DNA of 64,000 bases from Clostridium sp. CAG:768 (GTDB lineage: Bacteria > Cyanobacteriota > Vampirovibrionia > Gastranaerophilales > Gastranaerophilaceae), in NCBI GenBank assembly GCA_000437435.1, contig FR899629.1, forward strand, positions 98,076 to 162,075, in the 5' to 3' direction. The notes below the pieces were generated by a model. The model saw only the letters and a program-made list of their open reading frames with translations, had not been told where the DNA came from and made no database searches. This document shows positions 1-8,880 of the stretch, in pieces (the first letter of the stretch is position 1; the number at the start of each line of letters is the position of its first letter). The translations under genes were made by a program, and so were the position numbers.

Positions 1-9
1 ATAGTTGTA

Positions 10-38
10 CATGCATGATAATTCAAGCATGCTTTTTT
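10..38 (+). terminator. possible terminator of an upstream gene
   Basis: CATGC (10-14) can pair with GCATG (27-31) and is followed by a run of six T. The stem is only 5 bp, so this is a weak candidate for a terminator of a gene ending before the window. Confidence 0.3.
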
Positions 39-71
39 AGTTATACATGAAAGCAAAAAATTAATAAAAAT

Positions 72-99
72 TTACAATTGCTTGATTTTATAATATAAT
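72..99 (+). promoter_or_regulatory. sigma-70-like promoter of aroQ
   Basis: TTACAA (72-77), 16 nt, TATAAT (94-99). A second TATAAT overlaps at 89-94. It lies 19 nt before the aroQ ATG and leaves room for the AGAGG ribosome site at 108-112. Confidence 0.55.
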
Positions 100-118
100 A
101 ATTGTATAGAGGTACATC

Positions 119-565
119 ATGAAAATTCTGATTATAAACGGCGTTAATATGAATATGCTTGGGTTACGGGAAACTGAAAAGTACGGAACCATGACATTAA
201 AGGATTTGGAAAAAGAGTTATATGCTTTTTCTTTTGAACTTGGAATTGATATAGAAACATTCCAAAGCAACTTTGAAGGAGAAATTGTCGAAAAAATCCA
301 CCAAACCAAAGACAATTTTGACGGAATTGTAATTAATGCCGGAGCATATACTCATACAAGCATTGCTATAAGAGATGCCATATCAGCTGTTAATATTCCA
401 ACAGTTGAAGTACATATGACAAATATCTATAAAAGAGAAGAATTTAGACACCATTCATATATTGCTCCTGTATGTATAGGACAAATATCAGGATTTGGAA
501 TAAACAGTTATAAATTGGGGCTAAAAGCAGTTGTCGATTATTTAAACACTAATGACAACAAATAA
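119..565 (+). CDS. aroQ: type II 3-dehydroquinate dehydratase
   Basis: Cytosolic shikimate-pathway enzyme converting 3-dehydroquinate to 3-dehydroshikimate. Its 148 residues fit the family length. Seen in order: NGVNMNMLG near the N-terminus (family GPNLNLLG, so the Pro is changed), the YG of the catalytic loop (EKYGTMTL), QSNFEGEIVEKIH, INAGAYTHTSIAIRDA, and EVHMTNIYKREEFR containing the catalytic His. The start is fixed by AGAGG six bases upstream. It is a single gene facing a convergent small hypothetical gene. Confidence 0.95.
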   Translation: MKILIINGVNMNMLGLRETEKYGTMTLKDLEKELYAFSFELGIDIETFQSNFEGEIVEKIHQTKDNFDGIVINAGAYTHTSIAIRDAISAVNIPTVEVHMTNIYKREEFRHHSYIAPVCIGQISGFGINSYKLGLKAVVDYLNTNDNK

Positions 566-586
566 AAAAATTTCTCGCGTTTTGTA

Positions 587-612
587 TCGTCATTGCATTA
601 TTGCAATGACGA
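587..612. repeat. perfect 11-bp hairpin between convergent genes
   Basis: TCGTCATTGCA (587-597), loop TTAT, TGCAATGACGA (602-612). It lies between convergent aroQ and the gene at 623. There is no T-run directly after either arm, so it is not a textbook terminator. The GTCATTGC core also begins the longer palindromic element at 9583-9668, so it may be a remnant of the same repeat class. Confidence 0.6.
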
Positions 613-622
613 ATAATTTACA

Positions 623-982
623 TTATTTTTGAAATTCTTCAACAAAAGCTCGACTCACTGCAAGAGCTTTTAATTCTGGATTTTCAATTCCTGCTGCTTC
701 GTATTTTTTCTCTGCTAATTCAGCAATATCAAGAGCTTGTTTAGCTAATTCAGGATTTGCAGCAAAAATTTTGATATCATTTTCCAAATTATCAATTTTT
801 ACAGCAGAACGATCAGCGGGGTTGTCTGGAATATCTTTAATTTCCTTTGCTTGAACTTCTGGTTGCTGAGCTGCCTGAACATCTTGTACTGTTTCTGTTT
901 TTACTTGTTCAGTTTTTTGCACTTGTGCTTGTGCTTGTTGTGGAATGCTTGGACCTTGCGCGTTTTTTGGAATTTCGTTCAT
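623..982 (-). CDS. hypothetical protein, Gln/Glu-rich N-terminus
   Basis: 119 residues, no recognised family. Roughly the first 55 residues are rich in Gln, Val, Lys and Glu and are probably disordered. The C-terminal half (from about residue 60) looks helical: a DNLENDIKIFAANPELAKQ stretch, then AELAEKKYEAAGIENPELKALAVSRAF. No signal peptide or membrane segment. The ATG at 982 is chosen over a GTG at 988 because AGAGGA lies 7 nt before the ATG but only 1-2 nt before the GTG. Confidence 0.65.
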   Translation of the reverse strand: MNEIPKNAQGPSIPQQAQAQVQKTEQVKTETVQDVQAAQQPEVQAKEIKDIPDNPADRSAVKIDNLENDIKIFAANPELAKQALDIAELAEKKYEAAGIENPELKALAVSRAFVEEFQK

Positions 983-1230
983 AGTCACATCCTCTTTTCT
1001 TTTTCGGGGTTACAGCACTTTGCCGCAACTTTTATGTATTACTCTTTTCTCGTTTTTTGCTTTAAAACACGAAAAAAAATTTTTTTGCTAGTTTGTAAAA
1101 AAAAAATTACAAAAATTAATATAAAATCTTTATTTACAGACTGTTTATGCTATATTTAAAGTACAAAAATGAATTTTTGAGTATATAAACGTTATATAAA
1201 GTATACAACATTAAGGAAAGTATTGCAACT

Positions 1231-2361
1231 ATGAATTTTACTAATTTATTTAGCAACATTAATCCAAAAGAAGTAATAAAAAATCTACCAGATTCTGTAT
1301 TTGTAATCGATTTAGACGGCAGAATCTTATGGGCTAATGATAAAGCTGCAATTGTCTTTGAGGGTAAAGCTAATGAATTAAAAGGATTAAATTTTGATGA
1401 AATAGTTGTAGATGGGGTCAGCCTTGCAAATAAATCTTATTCAAAAAGGAACTCTGTTGTAACCGGAGCATTCACCGTTAGCGGAAAAGAATTTTTTGTT
1501 GAAATGAATGCTAAAAAATATGTTGAGCAATACTTTATTACTATCAGAGATATTACTGCTATGACAAATGTTTTGACAATAGCAGAAAGAACAGGCAGAT
1601 TAAATAAAGAAAAAAATGTAATGTTTGTTAAAACATCTAATGAATTCAAATCTCCACTTCAATCTATTATTGGTTTTTCTCAAGCTCTTTTAGATGGACT
1701 TGGAGGAGAAATTAACGAAAAGCAAAATAAATATATAAAAATTATTAATAAAAATTCAACAGAACTATTACATTTTATTGATAAATTTATTGAATTTGCA
1801 CAAGCAGAATCTTCTCTTTTCAATTATAATAACCAACCTTTTGATATTGTAAATACAATACAAACTGTTGCAAAAAATAATGAAGAAGCTCTAAATGCTA
1901 AAAATTTAACAATTGAATTTGATTTTGAAGAATTCAATAAAAAAACAATTTATAATGATGAAAATGCTATAAAAATAATTCTTCAAAATATTATTGAAAC
2001 ATCAATAAAACTTACAGATGTAGGCTCTATCAATATCAAACTAGATCATCCAGAAATGGATTTGATAGAAAGATGCGGGGCTAAAATAATTAAAGATTCT
2101 GATAGCTTTTCATACTTAAGAATAGCTATTTCTGATACAGGAATGGGGCTTGCAGATTCTGAACTTGAAGGAATTTTTGAACCATATACTCAGTTAGATA
2201 AATCTCATAAAAAAACATTCTTACGCTCATTAACTTTAGGCACAGCATACACTATGCTTAAACGTATGGGAGGAGCTTTATGGGTAAATTCTGAAGTAAT
2301 GAAGGGCTCTACATTCTTTATTATTATTCCTGTAGAAAAAGAAATAAAAACTCAAGAATAA
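1231..2361 (+). CDS. PAS domain protein with degenerate histidine-kinase core
   Basis: 376 residues. N-terminal PAS-like domain at about 15-110 (LPDSVFVIDLDGRILWAND), then a HisKA/HATPase_c-like region. The H-box reads TSNEFKSPLQSIIGF (135-149) with Asn137 where the phospho-acceptor His should be. The N-box reads QNIIETSIK with Thr257 in place of the Mg-binding Asn. The G1 box SDTGMGL (301-307) is intact. The G2/ATP-lid motif GxGLGL is replaced by SLTLGT (333-338). No membrane segment, so it is cytosolic. It lies 33 nt before the MalK-type ATPase gene and may be co-transcribed. Probably a pseudokinase sensor or scaffold rather than an active kinase; no response regulator is adjacent. Confidence 0.8.
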   Translation: MNFTNLFSNINPKEVIKNLPDSVFVIDLDGRILWANDKAAIVFEGKANELKGLNFDEIVVDGVSLANKSYSKRNSVVTGAFTVSGKEFFVEMNAKKYVEQYFITIRDITAMTNVLTIAERTGRLNKEKNVMFVKTSNEFKSPLQSIIGFSQALLDGLGGEINEKQNKYIKIINKNSTELLHFIDKFIEFAQAESSLFNYNNQPFDIVNTIQTVAKNNEEALNAKNLTIEFDFEEFNKKTIYNDENAIKIILQNIIETSIKLTDVGSINIKLDHPEMDLIERCGAKIIKDSDSFSYLRIAISDTGMGLADSELEGIFEPYTQLDKSHKKTFLRSLTLGTAYTMLKRMGGALWVNSEVMKGSTFFIIIPVEKEIKTQE

Positions 2362-2394
2362 AGACTTAATAAACAAATTATAAGAGGGGATTTA

Positions 2395-3396
2395 ATGAGC
2401 AGTGTTATTTTAAAAAACGTAACCAAAATATATGACACAAAAAAAGTTATAGATAATGTTGATTTAACTATAAATGATAAAGAATTTGTAGTACTTGTAG
2501 GAGCTTCTGGTTGCGGGAAATCAACTCTTTTAAGAATGATAGCAGGTCTTGAAGATATCACTGACGGGGAAATTTTTATCGGAGATAAAAAAGTAAATAA
2601 TATTCAACCAAAAGACAGAGATATTGCTTTTGTATTCCAAAGTTACGCATTATATCCTCATATGACAGTGAGAGAAAATATTGCATTTGGACTTAAAATG
2701 CGAAAAATAGATAAAGAAACTATTGATAAAAAAGTTAAAGAAGCAGCTGAAATTCTTGATTTAGGCGAATACCTCGATAGAAAACCTAAACAACTATCAG
2801 GCGGACAAAGACAACGTGTTGCATTAGGTCGTGCAATAGTTAGAAACCCTAAGGTTTTCTTAATGGACGAACCTTTATCTAATTTAGATGCCAAATTACG
2901 TGTACAAATGAGATCTGAAATTAAAAAGCTGCATGAAAAATTGCAAACTACTTTCATCTATGTAACTCATGACCAGACAGAAGCTTTGACAATGGGCGAT
3001 AGAGTCGTTGTATTAGATAAAGGTATAATTCAACAGGCTGCAAGCCCTGAAGAAATTTATAATAACCCTGCAAATACTTTCGTTGCAGGATTTGTCGGCT
3101 CTCCACAAATGAACTTTATTTCAAGTGAAGATTTTCCATTTAATACAAAAGAAAATGTAACAATAGGAATCAGACCTGAAAAAATGGTATGCGGAGGAGA
3201 AATTAAATTCAATGTTGACATTGAAATCACAGAACTTTTAGGCAGTGAAAAAATTGCATATTTTAACATTGGCGGTCAAAAATGTTCGGCAAAACTTCCT
3301 GCAGACTTCAATATTGATAAATCACTTGAATTGAGCATTAATCCAAAAGATTTATACTTCTTTGATAAAAATAGCGGTAAAAGAATTTACGATTAA
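2395..3396 (+). CDS. ugpC: ABC transporter ATP-binding protein, MalK/UgpC/MsmX family
   Basis: 333 residues. Walker A GASGCGKST (about 37-45), Q-loop FQSYALYPHMTV, signature LSGGQRQRV, Walker B VFLMDEPLSNLD, switch His in YVTHDQTEA. A C-terminal TOBE-like segment follows (IRPEKM onward), slightly shorter than the usual ~365-residue members. This clade energises carbohydrate or glycerol-phosphate importers. No permease or binding protein is nearby, so it may be a shared ATPase serving several sugar importers, as MsmX does in Bacillus. The substrate cannot be told. AGAGGGG precedes the ATG. Confidence 0.9.
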   Translation: MSSVILKNVTKIYDTKKVIDNVDLTINDKEFVVLVGASGCGKSTLLRMIAGLEDITDGEIFIGDKKVNNIQPKDRDIAFVFQSYALYPHMTVRENIAFGLKMRKIDKETIDKKVKEAAEILDLGEYLDRKPKQLSGGQRQRVALGRAIVRNPKVFLMDEPLSNLDAKLRVQMRSEIKKLHEKLQTTFIYVTHDQTEALTMGDRVVVLDKGIIQQAASPEEIYNNPANTFVAGFVGSPQMNFISSEDFPFNTKENVTIGIRPEKMVCGGEIKFNVDIEITELLGSEKIAYFNIGGQKCSAKLPADFNIDKSLELSINPKDLYFFDKNSGKRIYD

Positions 3397-3557
3397 TTTT
3401 TATTATCATTGCAATCTTCTTCTACCCATATCACTGTAAAACTAATCGGTTTAGCAAAAGGATTAGTTGAATTCATACTCCAAAAATTGTTTTGTGCAAT
3501 AGAATCATAAAACTTAATTTTTTCGGATAATCTTTTTGTATAATCTAACAAATTCAT
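3393..3557 (-). CDS. small hypothetical protein (54 aa)
   Basis: A short minus-strand frame in the otherwise unexplained gap after the ATPase gene. It begins MNLLDYTKRLSEKIKFYDS and ends WVEEDCNDNKN, with AGGGA eight bases before the ATG. It is soluble, with an amphipathic start and acidic end. Its stop overlaps the convergent ATPase stop by 4 bases. No family is recognised. Support is the ribosome site, the full use of the gap and the protein-like composition. Confidence 0.5.
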   Translation of the reverse strand: MNLLDYTKRLSEKIKFYDSIAQNNFWSMNSTNPFAKPISFTVIWVEEDCNDNKN

Positions 3558-3709
3558 AATTCAATTCCCTACTTCTACATAATCCATTATTAAATTTTTT
3601 CTGCAAGATATAATCCGACTTAGGCAGTATAATTTACTATCCTCAATAGTTAATAAAGCTAATATCATCTATTGATAAAACGGAGCAGAATATTTTGAGG
3701 AGGGAAATT

Positions 3710-4282
3710 ATGAAAGAATTAAAAGGAACAAAAACAGAACAAAACTTAATCAATGCATTCGCCGGAGAATCTCAGGCCAGAAATAGATATACATATTTTG
3801 CAAAGCAAGCAAAAAATGAAGGTTATGAACAAATTGCAGAAATCTTTCTTCAAACAGCAGAAAATGAAAAAGAACATGCAAAACTGTTTTACAAACATAT
3901 AGGCAATACTATAGGTAATGTGAATGCAAGCTATCCGTTTGAATTTGGTACAACAGAAGAAAACTTAAAAAGCGCAGCTTCTGGAGAAAATGAAGAATGG
4001 ACAACTCTTTACGCAAATAGTGAAAAAATAGCAAGAGAAGAAGGTTTCGATGAAATTGCAAATACCTTCAAACATGTAATAGAAGCAGAAAAACACCATG
4101 AAAAAAGATATTTAAAATTATTAGAAAACATAAAAAATAACACTGTTTTCTCAAAATCCGAAGATACATACTGGCTTTGTCTAAAATGCGGTTATGTACA
4201 TTTTGGAAAATCTGCTCCTGAAAAATGTCCAAATTGTCATCACCCTAAAGCTTATTTTCAAGTATTATGTGAAAATTACTAG
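3710..4282 (+). CDS. rbr: rubrerythrin
   Basis: 190-residue non-haem iron protein that reduces hydrogen peroxide in anaerobes. The N-terminal ferritin-like four-helix domain (about 1-140) carries the di-iron ligand motifs around GESQARNRY, ENEKEHAK and EAEKHHEKRY. The C-terminal rubredoxin-like domain has the two Cys pairs CLKCGY and CPNCHH. The ATG at 3710 follows GAGGAGGG by 6 nt; a TTG further upstream lies inside that ribosome site and is rejected. It stands alone with its own AT-rich promoter region and indicates an oxygen-avoiding lifestyle. Confidence 0.95.
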   Translation: MKELKGTKTEQNLINAFAGESQARNRYTYFAKQAKNEGYEQIAEIFLQTAENEKEHAKLFYKHIGNTIGNVNASYPFEFGTTEENLKSAASGENEEWTTLYANSEKIAREEGFDEIANTFKHVIEAEKHHEKRYLKLLENIKNNTVFSKSEDTYWLCLKCGYVHFGKSAPEKCPNCHHPKAYFQVLCENY

Positions 4283-4298
4283 ATTATATAAAATAAAA

Positions 4299-4371
4299 AT
4301 GTTACAAAAATTCTACTGAAAAAAGCTTGATAAAAGCTATATTCACCTTTTAGTATTAATATTGTAACATT
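4299..4371. repeat. 10-bp inverted repeat upstream of the AsmA-like gene
   Basis: AATGTTACAA (4299-4308) and TTGTAACATT (4362-4371) are perfect inverted copies 53 nt apart, in the gap between rubrerythrin and the AsmA-like gene. There is no T-run. It could be a split operator or chance in AT-rich DNA. Confidence 0.3.
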
Positions 4372-4423
4372 TTGCCGAAATCCTTTAATTTTATACATTT
4401 TAATCGTATAATCATATCAGGTT

Positions 4424-7400
4424 ATGGGCAGGAATTTTAAATACTTAATAATACTATTTTCATTGACGGTTTTGTATAGCACCTATTACTTTGGAATACC
4501 TGCAATTGTTAACTTGCCTGAAAGAGCAAGTTTTATTGAACAAACAGTATTTAAAGAAACAGGGTATAAAATAAAAATTACAAATCCGTCTTTAAAAATG
4601 GGATTAATTCCTTCTGTATGGCTCAAAGCTGATAAATTTGACATACTTAATAATGATAACTCAAGTGCGTTCTGCATCGAAAATCCTTATATAAACATAA
4701 GACTTCTGCCTTTAATTCTTAAAGATTTAGATATTAAGTATTTTTCTGCTAATAACGCAACTATTAATCTTTTATTTGACAAAGATTCAAAACTTAAACT
4801 TGGACAATATTTACTTGATACACAAATTAAATCTCCACTAAAATTGAAACACGCATCAATTGATATTGATGGTTATAATATTAATTTAGAGGATAAAGTT
4901 CAGAATAAAAAAATATTTCTAAACGGGAAATACTTAACTGTTAATAACTTCACTGCAGATAAACATGTTAATTTTTCAACAATTGCAAACTTAACAACAG
5001 GTAAGAAAAAAGCATCTTTAAATGCAGATATCGATTTAAAATTACCTATCAACAAAATATCAGACGACCAATTAGATATATCAGCCAATATTGTAAATTT
5101 AGATTTATCAGATTTTTCAATATATGCAAAAGCCCTGTCTAAAAACAAAATCAAATCAATTTCAGGGTTAATAAATTTCACTGCTAAAACAAATATAAAA
5201 CCTGATAACCACAAACAAATAAAAACAAATTTATATATTAATGATATAGGAATTTTTAAAGATGATATAACTACATCTATCTATCACAAAAGCAAATTAA
5301 CCATAAAAACTGACATTAATACTATCAAAAATGGGATTGATATTAATGAAATGAAAATATCAGGAGATGGAATTAAAGCTTTCACAACAGGACAAATTAC
5401 AAAATTAAATTCAAAACTTCCATACCTTGATTTAAAAGTTACAATAAACAAATCAAAAGCTGAAAAAATAATCTCATTACTACCTGGTGACGAAAAATTA
5501 TGTCCTGACATTAACTTACTCCTATTGAAAAAAACAGGTTTTTGGGGTGATGTAGCTGGGAATCTTGAAATTAAAGGGAAAGCAGATTTTCCTGATATAA
5601 AAGGCAACATTTTGGTTGCAAATGCATATATGGTAAAACCAATTCCAAATGCAGAAAAAGCAATTATTAAAATAAAATTCATTGGAGATAAGCTAAATCT
5701 CGATGTTAAAGTCCCGACTTCTCCTACTGAAACAGTATATGTAAAAGGTCCAATTAACTTATACAATGACAAATATGCTGATTTGAATATTACAAGTACA
5801 AATAATGTTGATTTAAAAACAGCTCAGATTGTACTTAATCCACTCCACGATATTTTGCATTTCGAACTTGGACCTGTACCAATTATGGACATCAAAGGCA
5901 AAGGCGGTATTAATCTTCACGTTGTAGGAACAAGAGAAAATCCTCACGGCTGGGGACAATTCCATTTCAAAAATGCAACAGTATCATTTTTAGATATTCA
6001 TAATATGGTACTTAATAACGGTTCAGGAACTCTTGATTTTAATAATCAAAATACATTTTTCCAAACCAAAACAGCTACATTAAACGGTCAACCAATTTCT
6101 GTAAAAGGGACATGCTCTCTTATTGGCGAACTAAATTTTGATGTAATTACAAAAAATCAAAACTTAGAAAAGCTTTTAAAAACCGTAAAAACATCTCCAA
6201 TGCTTGCTGATATCCAAAAACTTATTTCACCTATTGAAAATGGTTATGGCAATGCAAACATAAAAATTAATCTTACTGGAAAAGTTAAAGATCCAAAAGA
6301 TATTGTATTTAATAAAAACTTGTTTGCAAAAGGTCAAATTGAATTATTATCAAACAAAATAAAACTAAAAGGAGTTCCTGCAACAATTTCTGGAATTTCA
6401 GGCATCTTAAATTTCAATAATATGGATGCAGATTTTAAACTTGCATCTCATTTAGACAAATCACAGATTAATATAAACGGAAAAATTAAAGATAACAATT
6501 GTGATACAACAATAGTTTCAAATAAATTTAATATTGGAGACGGTATAGAATTTTTACCTCCTGAATTTAAAATACCTTACAAAAAAGACCTTGCGACAAT
6601 TAATACAAGTTTTGTCGGTAAATATAAAGGAAGTTTAGAAAACATTAATTTTGATAATGTTTATTTGAAAGGTAAAATTTTCTCAAATAAAGGAGCAAAA
6701 AGTGCAATCATAGTTAACAACAGCTCATTTGAATTAAACAATTCAAACTTCAAATTGCCGCTTTTAAAAGGAACATTTAAAAACAGCCCTTATAATATTT
6801 CTTTAAATATTTCAAGAATGTTCAATAAAAACAGAGTTGTAAACGGAAATTGCAAAATAACATCACTGGATTTGAATCTTATAAATGATCAAGCGTTGCA
6901 ATTTATTTTACCGCCGGATTTGGCTAAACAATTCAAAGATATTGATTTTCTTAATGGCAATATTAATTTATCAGCAAAAATAAAAAATAATAACCTTAAT
7001 GCATTCACAAAACTTGATGATATAAGCCTTTTATATAAACCAAAACATTTAAAACTTACTATTAATAGTGGAAATGTTCTGTTAAGGAATAATTTGCTGA
7101 ACTTAAATAAAATCAATGCACAATTAGGCGAAATGCCTGTGTTCATAAACGGTTCTGTTGCAAATATTGAAAAAGATCCAAATCTTAACTTATACATTAA
7201 TGCAAAACCAACCCAAGAATTTTTTGATCAATTTTTCAACAACAAATCAGTATATCCTATAAAAATAAAAGGAGATGTAATTTTATCTTCAAAATTACAT
7301 GGCACACTTAATAATCTAAATGAAAAATCTATTCTAAAAATTGCAGATAACTCTAGCATTTATTACATGGGGGCTTCTATCGGAGATATTGAAAACCCTG

Positions 7401-8878
7401 TAAAAATAACTGTTGATAACACTTATTTACCTAATAAAATCAGAATAAATCACCTACAATATGACAAAATTATCACATCACAAAATAATAAACCTTATGT
7501 AAATACCCAGCTTAATGCTCAAGGAACAGTAAATCTAATCAGTGATAATTTAATAGGATTCAATGATTTTAAGGTTAAAACTCAAACACCGACCGACGCA
7601 AAAATATTTAACATAATATTCAGAAAACCGTTTATGAAACAAGGTGTATTTACATCTGACCTAATCTTAAACGGAACATCTTTGAACCCGAAAATAAAAG
7701 GGAAACTGAATATCACAAGTATTGATATTCCATTTTTCGATTCAACCATAAACGATGTAAATCTTGATTTTAAACAAGACAAAATCTTTATTACAAGCAA
7801 AGGTACAGTACTTACAAATGATGTATTACTAAATGCGGAAATGAAAAACCAATTAATTCCGCCATACACTGTTAATAACTTAAAAATAAAACTGGCAGAT
7901 TTAAATGTAAATAAAATCACAGACACCTTAAGAGATATAGAAGCTGAAGCAATTAGAAATCAAAATATCAGCTCATCTACAAATATTCAACCATTTGATA
8001 TTTCTCAAGTAATAATCCACAAAGCATTTATTGAAGCAGATAAAATCCAAGTAAGAAATATTAACGCAAAAAATTTCACAACAAATTTAAGCCTGAATAA
8101 AGAAGGACTTGCTGATGTTAAAGACTTTAAATTTAATATTGCAGAAGGTACAGTAACCGGAAACTTTAAACATAATCTAAATTCCCATAAAACAGACCTT
8201 GATATAACATTAAATAACGCAAATGCCCTCATAATGTCAGAAGCCTTATTTGATTTAAAAGGGCAAGTATATGGTTCAGTAGATGGCGGATTTAAACTTC
8301 ACTGCACTGGAGATTCTCAAGAAGACTGTTTCAAAACACTATCTGGTGATGGTATATTCAAAATTGCAGATGGGAAAATGCCAAAACTTGGCTCTTTAGA
8401 ATACTTATTAAAAGCAGGTAACTTGCTCAAAGGCGGATTTACAGGGCTATCAATTAACAGCCTTATTGATTTAATCACTCCATTGAAAACCGGTGATTTT
8501 GACAGCATATATGGCGATATTCACCTAAAAGACGGTATTGCAAATAATATAAATATATATTCAGACGGACATGATCTAAATATGTATATGACAGGCTCAT
8601 ATAATCTGCTAACATCAATTGCCGATATGAAAATTTATGGAAGCCTTACTAAAAACATAACTACGGTATTCGGTAAAATTAAAAACGCATCTTTAAATAC
8701 ATTATTTAATACAATCCCAGGAATCAACGATGCAACAGAAAAATTGTTACTACAAGAAGATATTGGGAAAATTCCAAACATCAAAGATGCTACAAACATC
8801 TACAGAATATTTGCCGTTGACATCAACGGTGACATCAACGGCACAAATTACGTAAAAAGCTTCAGATGGGTTAAATAA
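4424..8878 (+). CDS. AsmA-family protein, large envelope protein
   Basis: 1484 residues. An N-terminal membrane anchor (about 7-30, LIILFSLTVLYSTYYFG) is followed by a short AsmA-like head (residues 30-110). A very long region of alternating short beta-strands with Asn, Ile, Lys and Asp repeats follows, typical of the AsmA/TamB/YhdP bridge-like proteins. The C-terminus (about 1280-1430) contains the AsmA_2-like stretch LSGDGIFKIADGKMPKLGSL. Such proteins span the periplasm and are thought to move phospholipids or assist outer-membrane assembly. A TATAAT lies at 4407-4412, only 11 nt before the ATG, and no good ribosome site is seen, so the leader is very short. The specific substrate is unknown. 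Confidence 0.85.
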   Translation: MGRNFKYLIILFSLTVLYSTYYFGIPAIVNLPERASFIEQTVFKETGYKIKITNPSLKMGLIPSVWLKADKFDILNNDNSSAFCIENPYINIRLLPLILKDLDIKYFSANNATINLLFDKDSKLKLGQYLLDTQIKSPLKLKHASIDIDGYNINLEDKVQNKKIFLNGKYLTVNNFTADKHVNFSTIANLTTGKKKASLNADIDLKLPINKISDDQLDISANIVNLDLSDFSIYAKALSKNKIKSISGLINFTAKTNIKPDNHKQIKTNLYINDIGIFKDDITTSIYHKSKLTIKTDINTIKNGIDINEMKISGDGIKAFTTGQITKLNSKLPYLDLKVTINKSKAEKIISLLPGDEKLCPDINLLLLKKTGFWGDVAGNLEIKGKADFPDIKGNILVANAYMVKPIPNAEKAIIKIKFIGDKLNLDVKVPTSPTETVYVKGPINLYNDKYADLNITSTNNVDLKTAQIVLNPLHDILHFELGPVPIMDIKGKGGINLHVVGTRENPHGWGQFHFKNATVSFLDIHNMVLNNGSGTLDFNNQNTFFQTKTATLNGQPISVKGTCSLIGELNFDVITKNQNLEKLLKTVKTSPMLADIQKLISPIENGYGNANIKINLTGKVKDPKDIVFNKNLFAKGQIELLSNKIKLKGVPATISGISGILNFNNMDADFKLASHLDKSQININGKIKDNNCDTTIVSNKFNIGDGIEFLPPEFKIPYKKDLATINTSFVGKYKGSLENINFDNVYLKGKIFSNKGAKSAIIVNNSSFELNNSNFKLPLLKGTFKNSPYNISLNISRMFNKNRVVNGNCKITSLDLNLINDQALQFILPPDLAKQFKDIDFLNGNINLSAKIKNNNLNAFTKLDDISLLYKPKHLKLTINSGNVLLRNNLLNLNKINAQLGEMPVFINGSVANIEKDPNLNLYINAKPTQEFFDQFFNNKSVYPIKIKGDVILSSKLHGTLNNLNEKSILKIADNSSIYYMGASIGDIENPVKITVDNTYLPNKIRINHLQYDKIITSQNNKPYVNTQLNAQGTVNLISDNLIGFNDFKVKTQTPTDAKIFNIIFRKPFMKQGVFTSDLILNGTSLNPKIKGKLNITSIDIPFFDSTINDVNLDFKQDKIFITSKGTVLTNDVLLNAEMKNQLIPPYTVNNLKIKLADLNVNKITDTLRDIEAEAIRNQNISSSTNIQPFDISQVIIHKAFIEADKIQVRNINAKNFTTNLSLNKEGLADVKDFKFNIAEGTVTGNFKHNLNSHKTDLDITLNNANALIMSEALFDLKGQVYGSVDGGFKLHCTGDSQEDCFKTLSGDGIFKIADGKMPKLGSLEYLLKAGNLLKGGFTGLSINSLIDLITPLKTGDFDSIYGDIHLKDGIANNINIYSDGHDLNMYMTGSYNLLTSIADMKIYGSLTKNITTVFGKIKNASLNTLFNTIPGINDATEKLLLQEDIGKIPNIKDATNIYRIFAVDINGDINGTNYVKSFRWVK

Positions 8879-8880
8879 AC

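Noticed and set aside
3695..3709. TTG start five codons upstream for rubrerythrin
   Set aside because: The extra codons are the ribosome site itself (GAGGAGGG).
4299..4371. Terminator after rubrerythrin
   Set aside because: The inverted repeat arms are 53 nt apart, AT-rich and lack a T-run; kept only as a weak repeat.
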